NCBI RefSeq assembly: GCF_002776525.5
Contig: NC_045434.1
Coordinates: 198,295,390-198,359,389, forward strand
DNA length: 64,000 bases
Source of the DNA: Piliocolobus tephrosceles
Lineage: Eukaryota; Chordata; Mammalia; Primates; Cercopithecidae
Direction: 5' to 3'
Shown: one piece after another, positions 42,601 to 47,525 of the stretch
Layout: each line of letters begins with the position of its first letter
How positions within the stretch are numbered: the stretch's first letter is position 1
Notes under the pieces: model-generated
Databases searched by the model: none
What the model saw: the letters and a program-made list of their open reading frames with translations, nothing else
What the model was told of the DNA's origin: nothing
Translations under genes and position numbers: made by a program

Positions 42601-45488
42601 TTAGCTGTGTCTAGAAACTATGCCTTCCCCACTAGACTGCCTTAGTGACACCTTCCCGTTTTATCTTTCCCAAAGGAAAAACCCCATCCTGAACTTCTCT
42701 GCTCAGCCTTCGCCTCTGCCCCCGAAGCCGCCTCTCCCAGGTCCTGGTCAGTATGAGATCGTGGACTACTTAGGCCCCCGCAAGCATTTCATCTCGAGTG
42801 CGTCATTCGTGTCTAATACCAGCCGGTGGACAGCGGCGCCCCCTCAGCCAGGCCTGCCTGGCCCAGGTCAGAGGATTGTTTTAAATGATTGTAAAAACCA
42901 AATCTTCTGGAATTGTCATTCTTGGGTCATCACATGCCCCTGATTTATAGGTTGTTTCCCAAATAGGTGACAGGGATGAGAGTAGATTTGGAAGTGTTAT
43001 CCGTTCGCATTTTCACAGTACAAAAATGTTTTTTTTTGTTTTGTTTTTTGTTTTTTTTTTTTTTTTTGAGACGGAGTCGCGCTCTGTCGCCCGGGCTGGA
43101 GTGCAGTGGCCGGATCTCAGCTCACTGCAAGCTCCGCCTCCCGGGTTTACGCCATTCTCCTGCCTCAGCCTCCGGAGTAGCTAGGACTACAGGCGCCCAC
43201 CACCTCGCCCGGCTAGTTTTTTTTGTATTTTTAGTAGAGACGGGGTTTCACCGTGTTAGCCAGGATGGTCTCGATCTCCTGACCTCGTGATCCGCCCGTC
43301 TCGGCCTCCCAAAGTGCTGGGATTACAGGCTTGAGCCACCGCGCCCGGCAAATGTTTTGTTTTTTAAGGTGAAGGGGCTCTTAGAGATGGTCCAGGCCAG
43401 GGATTCATACTGAGGACCATGAACATCTAAAAGGCTCAAAGATAGTCTTGAAGGGGTCTGGGACTCTGCAGTTGGCTGCAGACTTGGCACATATAGACAT
43501 TTTCTGGGAAAGGAGGCCATAGCTTTTGTCAGTGTGTCAGAAAAGTTCTTTTTCTTTATTATTATTTTTTTTTACTTTTTTTTTTTTTGAGATGGAGTCT
43601 CGCTCTGTCGCCTAGGCTGGAGTGCAGTAGTGCAATCTTGGCTCACTGCAACTTCCACCTCCCAGGTTCAAGCAATTCTCATGCCTCAGCCTCCCGAGTA
43701 GCTGGAATTACAGGCACATGACATCACACCTAGCTACTTTTTGTATTTTTAGCAGAGACAGGGGTTCTCTATGTTGGCTAGGCTGGTCTCGAACTCCTGA
43801 CCTCAACTGATCAGCCCGCCTTGGCCTCCCAAAGTGCTGGGATTACAGGCGTGAGCCACTGTGCCCAGCCAGAAAAGTTCTTTTTCTTAAAAATATTTAA
43901 ACTACTGGTCTAGTGTGGCCAGGTTATTTTACAGCTGAAGAAGCCCTGCAGAGCAGGTTGGCCACAGGTCCATGGCGAATTCATGGCGGGCAGTGCCAGG
44001 CGTTTCCCCATTTATGCCTTGTTTGTTAATGAAATTAACCAGGGATTGTCCAATGGAGCAGCACTTTTCAGCCATCTAGCGCCACGCCCTTTTTACAGGC
44101 AAGCAGAAGGAGGGATCCCCTGTTACATCTGGGATCTACCTGGGAGCTAATATCATGAGGGACTCACTCCAGTGGGCAGTCTCTGTGCTTCCTGACCTAT
44201 TTGTAGCTCTCTATAGAGCACTTTTGCTATTACCACACCCTGACCATGGCCAAAGCATTGGGGACTGACATGTGTGGCAGGTGGCACAGGAGGACGAAGG
44301 CAGAGCTGTGATGGCCGCCAGCTTGGTTACACTCAGCCTTTCCGTGAGTGTTGACGATGCTCCTGTGCTCAGGAGCCAAGATGACCTGGGCCCTGGGTTT
44401 GCCCCCAGAGGCTGCAGTCAGGTAGGGAGACTCCTTCCGCTCCATACTCACAGGTGAGACTAACATAAGGCAGACTGGCAGGGAGAAAGTCACTCTCATA
44501 GCTTTGGCCTTGCAAATGTGGTCATAATCACACCAGCAAGGCTATAGAGGTTTGATCTGGGGCTCATCTGGTCAGTCAGGGAGAACTCAGCATTGCAAAC
44601 ATGCATATGCTCTATACAAGGGGTGAGCTCCAGAGAGGGCAGGGCATGGGCAGGGATCCTGGCTTGACCCTGCTCAGCCACATCCTCTAGAAGCATTGCC
44701 CGAATGACTTTTCCATGCCATTTGTGGTGCTAGGCACCTGGCACACAGAGACAGGCAGCTCCTGCTACTCTGATCACCCATGCCAAGGTGGGCTTCTGCG
44801 AGGGGTTTCCTGGGCACATGTATGTGTCGGCATCTGCCTGCTCAGCTTCCAGTAAACTCAGATATACCTGGACTGCCATGGGCTCCCCTCAGCAGCTTCC
44901 CAAGTATAGGAACAGAGAGGCGGCGCACAGGACCCTCATTAACCAAGTCAGTATCAACATGAGAGTTTCCGGTCGCCTGGGGCTGCGATTCCCAAGCCCT
45001 GTTCATCTCCTAGAGAACCATGTCTGCAATTGTCATGGCTTCTGCTTTTATGGAAACCCCTGACCTAAATCAAAACAAGACCCCATGAAGCTAATACCTT
45101 GCTTCAAGAATACTGCTTTACTCAATTTCTTTTCGAATTTCCTGGAAAATAGTTTTGTAAATTTTGTTCCGTTAAAGAAGTTGAAAAGAATTAAAGAAGG
45201 CAGGAAGCCAGAGTTTGACTCCTGCCTGGGCCTGGGCCTGTTAAGAGCCGAATAACCTCGGGCCAGTTCCTTCCTCTCTGTCTCCCCACGTGTAATATAC
45301 AGGGGCTGGCACAGGGGTCCCCAGGCCTTTCCAGCTCTGAGGTAGAATGCCAGAGACTGCAGCAATGGGCCTTTTCTCTCTTAATGCCTCCTCCTCTCTC
45401 TCCCCTCACAGCCACGTACAAGCCAGAGCTCCCAGGAAAGCAGTCCTTCCTCTACAACGAGGACAAGAAATGGATCCCTGTGCTGTAG
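3628..45488 (+). CDS. STPG1: STPG1, sperm-tail PG-rich repeat containing protein 1 (eight coding exons, gene-level entry)
   Basis: Joining exons 3628-3697, 12460-12578, 20142-20243, 24347-24517, 30181-30289, 33822-33987, 42676-42866 and 45412-45488 gives 1005 nt, or 334 codons plus a TAG stop. This is the length I know for human STPG1 (C1orf201, MAPO2). The family is named for short PG-rich repeats. Here they read PGPGFY (residues 67-72), TPAPNYY (147-153), PPPGHY (188-193), GPGPGYY (225-231), PGPGQY (267-272) and PGPATY (307-312). No signal peptide or membrane segment is seen, so a cytoplasmic or nuclear protein is expected. Published work on the human and mouse protein (MAPO2) links it to apoptosis after O6-methylguanine damage; relatives are sperm-tail proteins. 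All introns are GT-AG and no frameshift or premature stop is present, so the gene looks intact. The promoter lies left of the window. GRHL3 is the convergent neighbour. Confidence 0.96.
3698..4499 (+). other. STPG1 intron 1 start, no recognised element
   Basis: Mostly unique sequence. The only small feature seen is a tandem doubling of GATCCTCCTA near 4361-4380. ORFs here are short and do not resemble known proteins. Confidence 0.5.
6341..6656 (-). mobile_element. Young AluY (Old World monkey YR type)
   Basis: Reverse-oriented full-length Alu whose tail is an expanded TTTTA repeat. It carries the complement-strand reading 'agtggccggatctcagctc', which I associate with cercopithecoid AluYR. 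TAAATTTTATTTTA occurs on both sides and is the target-site duplication within the L1. Confidence 0.9.
7140..7697 (+). mobile_element. Plus-strand L1 3' ORF2 block inside the minus-strand L1
   Basis: The text 'acttcaccaaaaaaaagatatacag', then 'ggaaatgcaaattaaaacc', follows L1 ORF2 near its end in plus orientation. The minus-strand L1 text before it ('agcttttttctgtatcta') resumes after it ('tgtattgagatactcatttgg'). The block ends before the L1 3'UTR and has no poly(A), so it does not look like an ordinary 5'-truncated insertion. Confidence 0.7.
8611..8917 (-). mobile_element. Young AluY (Old World monkey YR type)
   Basis: Reverse Alu with a 23-T head (8611-8633), the 'agtggccggatctcagctc' reading, and an end at 'gcccggcc'. 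A small insertion gives 'ttacataggcttgag' near the end. It lies inside the old minus-strand L1. Confidence 0.9.
10541..12459 (+). other. STPG1 intron 1, mainly unique sequence
   Basis: After the L1 ends, about 1.9 kb shows no gene. The one recognised element is a MIR at about 10970-11110. The stretch 11340-12459 has slightly higher GC and no repeat I recognise. It ends in a pyrimidine-rich tract and the acceptor of exon 2. Confidence 0.5.
10970..11110 (+). repeat. MIR SINE
   Basis: The core 'gcctcagtttcctcatctgtgaagctgg', preceded by 'gggtgatttggatgaataactgaat', matches the plus-strand MIR pattern of 'gcaaatcacttaacctctctgagcctcagtttcc'. It is diverged, as expected of an ancient mammalian SINE. 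Confidence 0.6.
12460..12578 (+). CDS. STPG1: STPG1 coding exon 2
   Basis: The acceptor 'gttgtttag' lies before 12460 and the donor 'gtaatgg' after 12578. The 119 nt complete glycine 24 and encode residues to K63, starting GFTAAYPTQSSIPF and ending RFSQKK. There is no PG-repeat core in this exon; it is rich in Ser, Lys and Pro and probably disordered. It ends on a codon boundary. Confidence 0.94.
12579..13016 (+). other. STPG1 intron 2 start, unassigned sequence
   Basis: About 440 bp with no recognised repeat. A GC-rich piece (12640-12740, several CpG) is followed by A/T-rich sequence. Open frames of 94 and 136 codons cross it on opposite strands, but they have no recognisable domain and overlap the exon, so I do not call a gene. 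Confidence 0.4.
13017..13322 (+). mobile_element. Alu SINE (AluJ-like)
   Basis: Plus-strand Alu from 'ggctgggcacggtggctta' to a poly(A) tail. It is strongly diverged ('cagcccaggcaacaaagc'). AATTACCTTTG occurs at both ends as the target-site duplication. Confidence 0.88.
13355..13383 (+). repeat. (CAA)n microsatellite
   Basis: About nine CAA units lie between two Alus in STPG1 intron 2. Confidence 0.85.
13406..13702 (+). mobile_element. Alu SINE (AluS-like)
   Basis: Plus-strand Alu from 'gccaggcgcagtggctcatg' to a degenerated tail. ACAATGTGTTAT on the left and ACAACGTGTTAT on the right form the target-site duplication. A small change in the right half replaces the usual 'agctactcgggaggctgag'. 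Confidence 0.88.
14233..14254 (+). repeat. (CA)n microsatellite, short and interrupted
   Basis: 'acacacacaaacacacacac' in STPG1 intron 2. Confidence 0.7.
14440..14640 (-). repeat. MIR SINE
   Basis: 'agaggaaaccgaggcttggg', then 'cccaaggtcacacaacgcag', is the reverse-strand MIR core ('gatgaggaaactgaggc', 'ggtcacacagc'). Confidence 0.65.
15150..15285 (+). repeat. MIR SINE
   Basis: 'gtcactgactgtgtgcctt', then 'cttcagtttcctcaactg', matches the forward MIR pattern with moderate divergence. Confidence 0.6.
15290..17910 (+). other. STPG1 intron 2, mainly unique
   Basis: About 2.6 kb without a recognised gene. It holds a reverse MIR-like segment at about 16430-16610 ('ttaatccccataataaccctgtgag') and a (GGTGAT)n-like patch at 17105-17134. 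Short ORFs on both strands show no known motif. Confidence 0.45.
17105..17134 (+). repeat. (GGTGAT)n-like simple repeat
   Basis: The patch alternates GGTGAT and GATGAT units and ends in 'gatggcggg'. Confidence 0.7.
17912..18072. mobile_element. Palindromic DNA-transposon relic (MITE-like)
   Basis: A 22-bp arm at 17923-17944 (agttaaattagaatttcagat plus a) is the exact reverse complement of 18015-18036. Inside it, AGTATATCCCA (17965-17975) pairs with TGGGATATACT (17985-17995). Outer tips AATACAAGAT and ATTTAGGTCTTGTAT are also complementary, with extra bases on the right. This is the shape of a non-autonomous cut-and-paste element; I do not assign a superfamily with confidence. Confidence 0.65.
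18245..18385 (-). repeat. MIR SINE
   Basis: 'aataaggaagcccagagagg', then 'gacttgctcagtgtcactta', matches the reverse MIR core. Confidence 0.6.
18420..18620 (+). repeat. MIR SINE, nearly complete
   Basis: The order 'gtggttaagagcagactctg', 'gacatttaccagttatgtg', 'aaaatggagattaagtgagc', 'gcactcaataaattgatg' follows the whole MIR consensus including its 3' tail. Confidence 0.8.
19060..19370 (+). repeat. Two adjacent MIR SINEs
   Basis: The first copy has 'tttgccacttactagctatgg', then 'gggcctcactttcctt' (to about 19235). A second starts over with 'actgccacttacggcagtgg' and 'gtgcctcagtgtctccatc' (to about 19370). Two MIR cores in the same orientation within 310 bp indicate separate insertions or a duplication. 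Confidence 0.65.
19890..20060 (+). repeat. MIR SINE
   Basis: 'gcatagtggaaagagcaagg' and 'ccccaccacttggtaactgag' match the 5' half of MIR. Confidence 0.65.
20142..20243 (+). CDS. STPG1: STPG1 coding exon 3
   Basis: The acceptor 'ttccctttcag' lies before 20142 and the donor 'gtgagaa' after 20243. The 102 nt are exactly 34 codons (residues 64-97), so skipping would keep the frame. It begins NDIPGPGFYNV, the first full PG-rich repeat, and ends CMFPSM. Confidence 0.95.
20823..20880 (+). repeat. Two-copy tandem repeat, 35-bp period
   Basis: The 23-bp block starting 'gtcaagaaaaatagatacag' occurs at 20823-20845 and again, identical, at 20858-20880. A/T-rich intronic sequence lies between the copies. 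Confidence 0.85.
20933..21250 (+). mobile_element. Alu SINE (AluJ-like)
   Basis: Plus-strand Alu from 'ggacaggcatggtggctcatg' to a poly(A) tail ending at 21250. It is highly diverged ('gccagcatttcaggaggcc'). Confidence 0.85.
21414..21506 (+). repeat. Copy 1 of a 93-bp local direct repeat
   Basis: The block around 'gcagagttggatactcaagg' matches 23268-23360 at 86-87 of 93 positions with no gaps. It is not Alu, L1 or MIR as far as I can see. The flanks are not clearly related, so the duplicated unit seems to end near these borders. Confidence 0.85.
21507..23267 (+). other. STPG1 intron 3, between the repeat copies
   Basis: Largely unique sequence. A MIR fragment lies at about 21625-21735 ('tgacgtgacctcaagcacgtc', 'cccagttgcctcatgaaagtg') and a MIR 3' fragment at about 23070-23150 ('cttcctcatctgtaaaagt'). 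No gene is seen. Confidence 0.45.
23268..23360 (+). repeat. Copy 2 of a 93-bp local direct repeat
   Basis: Second copy, offset 1854 bp from the first. About seven substitutions separate the copies, mostly transitions. In one forward frame both copies read EFGRVGYSRNRPALELTPHY; the first copy continues past it, while the second meets a stop right after. Confidence 0.85.
23361..24346 (+). other. STPG1 intron 3 end, no recognised element
   Basis: About 1 kb of unique, moderately A/T-rich sequence leading to the acceptor of exon 4. I see no repeat or gene. Confidence 0.45.
24347..24517 (+). CDS. STPG1: STPG1 coding exon 4
   Basis: The acceptor 'tctccttacag' lies before 24347 and the donor 'gtaagaac' after 24517. 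The 171 nt are exactly 57 codons (residues 98-154), from CARLDTIISKYPAANAY to TPAPNYYN. The last motif is a degenerate PG repeat in which the usual PGPG is PAPN. Like exon 3 it is symmetrical (phase 0-0), so skipping would keep the frame. Confidence 0.95.
24965..25190 (+). repeat. MIR SINE, nearly complete
   Basis: 'ctctgccactttctaactgtg', 'ggccttgggcaagtccctta', 'tgatctgtaaaatgggga' and 'aatgagataatgtatgctgc' follow the MIR consensus in order. Confidence 0.8.
25570..26215. mobile_element. hAT-type DNA transposon relic (MER5-like), split by an Alu
   Basis: The left end 'gccagcactgtccactagaa' and right end 'ggctactatactgggcagta' resemble the terminal inverted repeats of MER5-type hAT-Charlie elements. 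Internal 'tagtagccacat' and 'aatagccacatgcaacctg' support this. An Alu at 25626-25924 interrupts it. The family name is a recognition by eye. Confidence 0.55.
25626..25924 (-). mobile_element. Alu SINE (AluY/S-like)
   Basis: Reverse Alu starting with an 18-T head and ending 'gtgcctagcc'. The flanks CATTAAAGATTTTC and CATTTAAGATTTTC are the target-site duplication inside the DNA transposon relic. Confidence 0.9.
26245..26274 (+). repeat. (GAT)n/(GAG)n trinucleotide repeat
   Basis: 'aatgatgatgaggaggag' continues to 'gaggatgaag' in STPG1 intron 4. Confidence 0.8.
26280..26440 (-). repeat. MIR SINE
   Basis: 'gtactaagtgctggtctaag', then 'gcggaggctcagagaggtga', matches the reverse MIR pattern. 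Confidence 0.65.
27015..27322 (-). mobile_element. Alu SINE interrupted by an assembly gap
   Basis: A reverse Alu begins with a T-run (27015-27027) and 'agacagggtcttgctctgttg', then breaks off after 'aattttggttttt...ttgtag' into Ns. The last bases after the gap, 'cgcatccagcc', fit the Alu 5' end. The missing part is about half of the element. Confidence 0.85.
27212..27311. other. Assembly gap of exactly 100 N
   Basis: 100 consecutive N directly follow a long T-run inside an Alu. The round number suggests a placeholder for a gap of unknown size, probably caused by the homopolymer. Confidence 0.97.
27323..27979 (+). other. STPG1 intron 4, no recognised gene
   Basis: Unique sequence. The piece around 27830-27930 ('ataatacatgctcatcataa') looks like an old interspersed repeat of uncertain class. 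Confidence 0.4.
27980..28292 (+). mobile_element. Alu SINE (AluS-like)
   Basis: Plus-strand Alu from 'gactgggcacagtgactcatg' to a tail of CAAAA units. AACCAGGTACA on the left and AACCAGGTGCA on the right are the target-site duplication. Confidence 0.9.
28293..29391 (+). other. STPG1 intron 4, unique sequence
   Basis: About 1.1 kb with no repeat or gene I recognise. Forward frames of about 125 codons (28559-28936) and 106 codons (28223-28543) are open, but they contain no known domain and the second starts inside an Alu. Confidence 0.4.
29392..29689 (+). mobile_element. Alu SINE (AluS/J-like)
   Basis: Plus-strand Alu from 'aaaccaagtgcagtggctcatg' to a short poly(A). It lies about 490 bp upstream of STPG1 exon 5. 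Confidence 0.88.
29810..29955 (-). repeat. MIR SINE
   Basis: 'gttttacagatgagaaaact', then 'gcacacagcctgtccttagc', matches the reverse MIR core. Confidence 0.6.
30181..30289 (+). CDS. STPG1: STPG1 coding exon 5
   Basis: The acceptor 'ttctccccctag' lies before 30181 and the donor 'gtaagca' after 30289. The 109 nt encode residues 155-190 (ASVSCCKQRNNVC to KGPPP) and one base of glycine 191. It contains two adjacent Cys (CC) and a third Cys seven residues later. It ends within the third PG-type motif, which exon 6 completes (PPPGHY). Confidence 0.95.
30815..30925 (-). repeat. MIR SINE
   Basis: 'cagatgaggaaatggaggct', then 'gcccagtgtcacacagccag', is a well-kept reverse MIR core. Confidence 0.75.
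31590..32110 (-). repeat. MIR SINE split by an Alu
   Basis: A MIR-like reverse segment ('tacattcattatctcattga', 'cagtgtcccacagctgga') is interrupted at 31755-32063 by an Alu and resumes as 'tggatttcaatccaggctc'. Confidence 0.55.
31755..32063 (-). mobile_element. Alu SINE (AluS-like)
   Basis: Reverse Alu ending 'cgcccagcc'. CCCACAGCTGGATTTC and CCCACGGCTGGATTTC on the two sides are a clear 16-bp target-site duplication. Confidence 0.92.
32348..32650 (-). mobile_element. Alu SINE (AluS-like)
   Basis: Reverse Alu with an 18-T head. The flanks 'atattgggaactt' and 'gatactgggaacct' give the target-site duplication. Two reverse Alus thus lie between STPG1 exons 5 and 6. Confidence 0.92.
33036..33343 (+). 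mobile_element. Alu SINE (AluJ-like)
   Basis: Plus-strand Alu from 'agctgggcatgatggctcac' to 'caaaacaaacaaaaaa'. It is old and diverged, with an extra T-run in its A-rich middle. It lies about 480 bp upstream of exon 6. Confidence 0.88.
33360..33640. repeat. MIR pair (reverse, then forward)
   Basis: 33360-33505 reads like a reverse MIR ('agtatgtgctaggaactta', 'gagaagaaaaactgggcttc'). 33510-33640 reads like a forward MIR 3' part ('tctccgagtctcggtttcctc'). The first half resembles 34148-34296 more than expected. Confidence 0.6.
33822..33987 (+). CDS. STPG1: STPG1 coding exon 6
   Basis: The acceptor 'tttctccgtag' lies before 33822 and the donor 'gtgagtcc' after 33987. The 166 nt encode residues 191-245 plus two bases of proline 246. 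It holds the end of the PPPGHYDI motif and the clearest repeat in the protein, TGPGPGYYNPG (residues 224-234), followed by a basic stretch (KVPKK). Confidence 0.95.
34140..34300 (-). repeat. MIR SINE
   Basis: 'gagcaactactgtgtgccag', then 'gcctaagtccacacagccga', matches the reverse MIR pattern and mirrors the copy at 33360-33505 on the other side of exon 6. Confidence 0.65.
34450..34641 (+). repeat. MIR SINE, 3' end interrupted by an Alu
   Basis: 'gctctgtgaccttgggcaga', 'ctctgagcctccatgccctc' and 'tctgtaaagtgggaataatt' are in MIR order. The Alu at 34642 cuts it off. Confidence 0.8.
34642..34936 (+). mobile_element. Alu SINE (AluS-like)
   Basis: Plus-strand Alu from 'ggctcggcgcagtggcttgc' to poly(A). 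AAAATATATGTTTGGC is present before and after it. A short (TTGGCA)3 run follows the right copy of the duplication. Confidence 0.92.
35640..35800 (+). repeat. MIR SINE fragment
   Basis: 'atgaatcccagctctgtacc' and 'ctctctgagcctgagtttca' fit MIR; the part between is shortened. Confidence 0.55.
35812..36102 (+). mobile_element. Alu SINE (AluS-like)
   Basis: Plus-strand Alu from 'agctgggcgtggtgactcac' to 'aaaaagaaagaaaa'. AAAATCGCTATTAC and AAAATAGCTATTAC are the target-site duplication. A 13-bp stretch is missing from the middle linker. Confidence 0.92.
37373..37426. other. Small CpG-dense patch in STPG1 intron 6
   Basis: Nine CpG dinucleotides in 54 bp, including the short hairpin gcggcg/cgccgc (37379-37384, 37391-37396). 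The surrounding intron has few CpG. No promoter motif such as TATA is evident. Confidence 0.55.
37725..37910 (+). repeat. MIR SINE
   Basis: 'gattagcacagaccccaaag', 'ctcaccagccgggtgggcct' and 'aaggataaaaggagataacc' resemble MIR 5', middle and 3' parts. Divergence is high. Confidence 0.5.
39918..39987 (+). repeat. T-rich simple repeat ((GTTT)n and (GTT)n)
   Basis: Tandem GTTT/GTTG units end in a 15-T run. No Alu or L1 body is attached on either side. Confidence 0.75.
40040..40210 (-). repeat. MIR SINE
   Basis: 'ttttacagatgaggaaactg' is identical to the MIR reverse core; 'aacccagttctgtctgagtg' follows in order. Confidence 0.8.
41050..41290 (-). repeat. MIR SINE
   Basis: 'gagcacctactatgtgctgg', 'taggtgctttacatacct' and 'acagccagtaagtggcgtga' are in reverse MIR order. 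Confidence 0.75.
41811..41833. repeat. Perfect 23-bp palindrome
   Basis: CTTGGGATCTC, then A, then GAGATCCCAAG. The 10-mer CAGAGATCCC also occurs just upstream (41802-41811), so the block combines a direct and an inverted repeat. Confidence 0.85.
42360..42560 (-). repeat. MIR SINE
   Basis: 'gagctctcactgtgtgccag', 'tcatctcatttatcctgaca' and 'gcagatgaggaaacagatcc' follow the reverse MIR consensus. It ends about 115 bp before exon 7. Confidence 0.75.
42676..42866 (+). CDS. STPG1: STPG1 coding exon 7
   Basis: The acceptor 'tctttcccaaag' lies before 42676 and the donor 'gtcagag' after 42866. The 191 nt finish proline 246 and encode residues to P309 plus one base of alanine 310. It is proline-rich (PSPLPPKPPLPGPGQYEI), holds a full PG repeat at 267-272, and ends in PGLPGP, the start of the last repeat. 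Confidence 0.95.
43029..43349 (-). mobile_element. Young AluY (Old World monkey YR type)
   Basis: Reverse Alu close to consensus with the 'agtggccggatctcagctc' reading. 'caaaaatgttttttttt' before and 'caaatgttttg' after suggest the target-site duplication. Confidence 0.9.
43563..43870 (-). mobile_element. Alu SINE (AluS-like)
   Basis: Reverse Alu ending 'gtgcccagcc'. The 18-bp flank AGAAAAGTTCTTTTTCTT is repeated exactly on both sides (43539-43556 and 43871-43888). Confidence 0.93.
43889..45411 (+). other. STPG1 intron 7, unique sequence
   Basis: About 1.5 kb without a repeat I recognise, ending in a strong pyrimidine tract (cttttctctc...ctctctctcccctcacag) before the last exon. Confidence 0.5.
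45412..45488 (+). CDS. STPG1: STPG1 last coding exon with stop TAG (45486-45488)
   Basis: The acceptor 'ctctcccctcacag' precedes it. The 77 nt encode A310-L334 and the stop: ATYKPELPGKQSFLYNEDKK, then WIPVL. The junction completes the sixth PG-type motif, PGPATY. The C terminus is charged and ends as I remember the human protein. The exon continues as the 3'UTR. Confidence 0.95.
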
Positions 45489-45960
45489 GGATGTCACACA
45501 AGGTGGAGGAGAACCCCGGCCATCAGCCCGTCCCGCCCAGCTTCCCCAGGACATTCCTCCGGAGGAGACTGATCATGTGCGTGGCAGCTGACAACTTGGG
45601 GGCTGGCTCTACCACTCTGGCCTGGCGTGCTAGCCAGACTGCCGCCATTGCCTTTGTCTTGAGCTGGAGACGTTGCTCCCTGGAGACTGCACCCCAGCCC
45701 CACGGACTCCAGTGGGTTCCTGAGCAGAAGGGAGGAGTGAACAGAGCCCCCAGGCTGCCTCCCCACGCACCCATCCAGGCTGGCTTCCAGGACGACTCCC
45801 TGCCACAGACTGAAGGGACTCCTGAGGTGCAGACTCCAAGGAGGAGCAGTCCACCCTGAAGGTGGCCAAGCCTGGAAGCCCCACCCTTCCCTGTGTCATT
45901 CCTTCATTCATTTACGCATTCATTCATTCCCTCACTCCTGCCTTTCTCATTTGTCCCTTT

Positions 45961-45990
45961 CTCACCTCACTCACTCACTCACTCACTCAC
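45961..45990 (+). repeat. (CTCA)n microsatellite in STPG1 3'UTR
   Basis: Seven near-perfect CTCA units, preceded at 45901-45930 by CATT units. A variable-length candidate within a transcript. Confidence 0.85.
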
Positions 45991-46473
45991 AGTGTGTCTA
46001 CTGGGCGAAAGCTACCTGCAGGCAGGTGATGCTTTTTCCACCAGTCCACAGCTTTCTTTCTAAAGTGACCACCTATTTGGAAAGGCCTCTCTTTACTCCT
46101 TTTAGACCTTTTTCTTCTTTGGAGTGGGAGGTCATCTTGGAATGGCAGTGGCCGGGCCCAGGGGCTGTGCTTTTCCCTGACTTCCTTTGCCAGTGGGACT
46201 GAATTTTCTCAAGGCTTGCAGGCCCCTCCATGGAGTCCACATGGCCTGTCTAGGCCTGATAGCCTTTGTCTCTATGTGGAGGGAAAAAGAAATGTGCCCT
46301 GGTGGTTTTGGTGGAGGCTGCACAGGTGCGCGGTGGGTGGGGAGCTGCCAGGTTCCTTCCCTCATCTCCCAGCAGACTTGACTGATGCTGTAAGTCTCTC
46401 TCTGCATTCACCCCGCCAGATACTGAGAGGTTACAAAGGCTCCAAGGCCTGTACGTCTGTGGTCTCTCCAGAG

Positions 46474-46655
46474 AAGTGGTTCTCAGCCTTGACTGCACAC
46501 TGTAACCACCCGGGGACTTTAAAAAGTACTGAGGCCTGGGGCCTACCCACAAATGCTGATTTAACTCCTCCAGGGTGGGGTCTGGGCAGTGGGGAAGCAG
46601 GAGGGGGTAAAAGCCACCCAGGTGATTCCAGTGATAGGTGAAGGTTGAGCAGCGA
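46474..46655. mobile_element. MER20-like hAT-Charlie DNA transposon relic
   Basis: The start 'agtggttctcagccttgact' and the end part 'cccaggtgattccagtgata' match the tips and inner body of MER20 ('gtggttctcaaccctggctgc', 'ccaggtgattcta'). It is diverged. Confidence 0.65.
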
Positions 46656-46997
46656 CACTTCCAGCTTCCCGACTGGCTCTGGGAGGGGAGCTGGGAAGGA
46701 CAGGAGGTGGGGACTTGATACTCACGGAGCACCTACAGCGTGGCTGTGGTTCCACACTCCTCTGTCATTTAACCTCCACGCATCACCTCATTCTGACATC
46801 ACGGGGGCGCCACAGCCACAGTGAGGCCTGGCCTGGGCAGAGCAACTCTGGGCACCCCACTGGGTCCCTCCCACAGTGGCAGGCAAGCCTAATGGGAACC
46901 CAAGGCAAAAGGAAACATCAGTAATACGAATCCTGTCTTTAAAACTGTGATTTTTTTTCACCATGCATTTTTTTTGCCTTAATTTTAAAAATATTGC

Positions 46998-47003
46998 ATT
47001 AAA
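46998..47003 (+). promoter_or_regulatory. Candidate STPG1 poly(A) signal ATTAAA
   Basis: 'gcattaaacttat' is the first canonical-type hexamer after the stop on the plus strand, about 1.5 kb downstream. T/G-rich sequence ('ttgattattgagcttttggg') follows. Confidence 0.45.
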
Positions 47004-47525
47004 CTTATTTATCTTGATTATTGAGCTTTTGGGCACCCCTTCATTTTTGTGCCTTAGGCTAGAGACTCACCTGCCCGTAGCCTTGACCCTAGGTAGGGGC
47101 TTCGGAATTAGGACCACAGACTCGGTCAGTGCTGGAAGGTTCTTAGAGGCATCATGGTTTTCACACTTCTTTAAAAAAAAGTTTTATTCAGACAAACGTT
47201 TACAAGAAATCCTAATATTTAAATGGGGAGAAGCAGAGCTGCAGTGATGGAGTTGGTGGGGGAGGATACACAGGGCCTGCTGCAGCCCCTTCCTCACTTT
47301 GTAGTGACCTTAGAGACCCACCAGTGAGTCCTGAGGCTCTGAAGATGATAATTACAAACAAACAACGGAGATCATGTCCTGCACTTCATAGCCAGAGAAA
47401 CTGAGGGCTACAGGTAGCAGTGGCTGGAAAGTCTGCTCTCCCAAAGGAAGAAAGACACACTTCAACTTGGCAGCTTAAAAAAGCCAAATGAGGCAATGAA
47501 GGAATTGAACTAAGAGACAAAAACT

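Larger units (their letters stand above)
36103..42675 (+). other. STPG1 intron 6, long stretch free of Alu
   Basis: 6.6 kb without an Alu or L1 that I can recognise, unusual for this gene. It holds MIRs (37725-37910 forward, 40040-40210 reverse, 41050-41290 reverse, 42360-42560 reverse), a CpG-dense patch (37373-37426), a T-rich simple repeat (39918-39987) and a 23-bp palindrome (41811-41833). The longest ORFs are 100-150 codons with no motif. Confidence 0.5.
45489..47022 (+). other. STPG1: STPG1 3'UTR (probable extent)
   Basis: Sequence after the STPG1 stop up to the first plausible poly(A) signal, ATTAAA at 46998. It includes a CATT/CTCA simple repeat (about 45900-45990) and a MER20-like hAT relic. 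The 3' border is inferred; a longer form could use AATAAA at 47875. Confidence 0.5.

Noticed and set aside
45347..45859. 170-codon plus-strand ORF across the STPG1 last exon
   Set aside because: It starts in the intron, uses a different frame from the confirmed STPG1 reading frame and has no known domain. The GC-rich 3'UTR also leaves open frames on the opposite strand.
46216..46732. ORFs of 141 (plus) and 160 (minus) codons after STPG1
   Set aside because: They overlap a MER20-like relic and each other on opposite strands. No motif is recognised.
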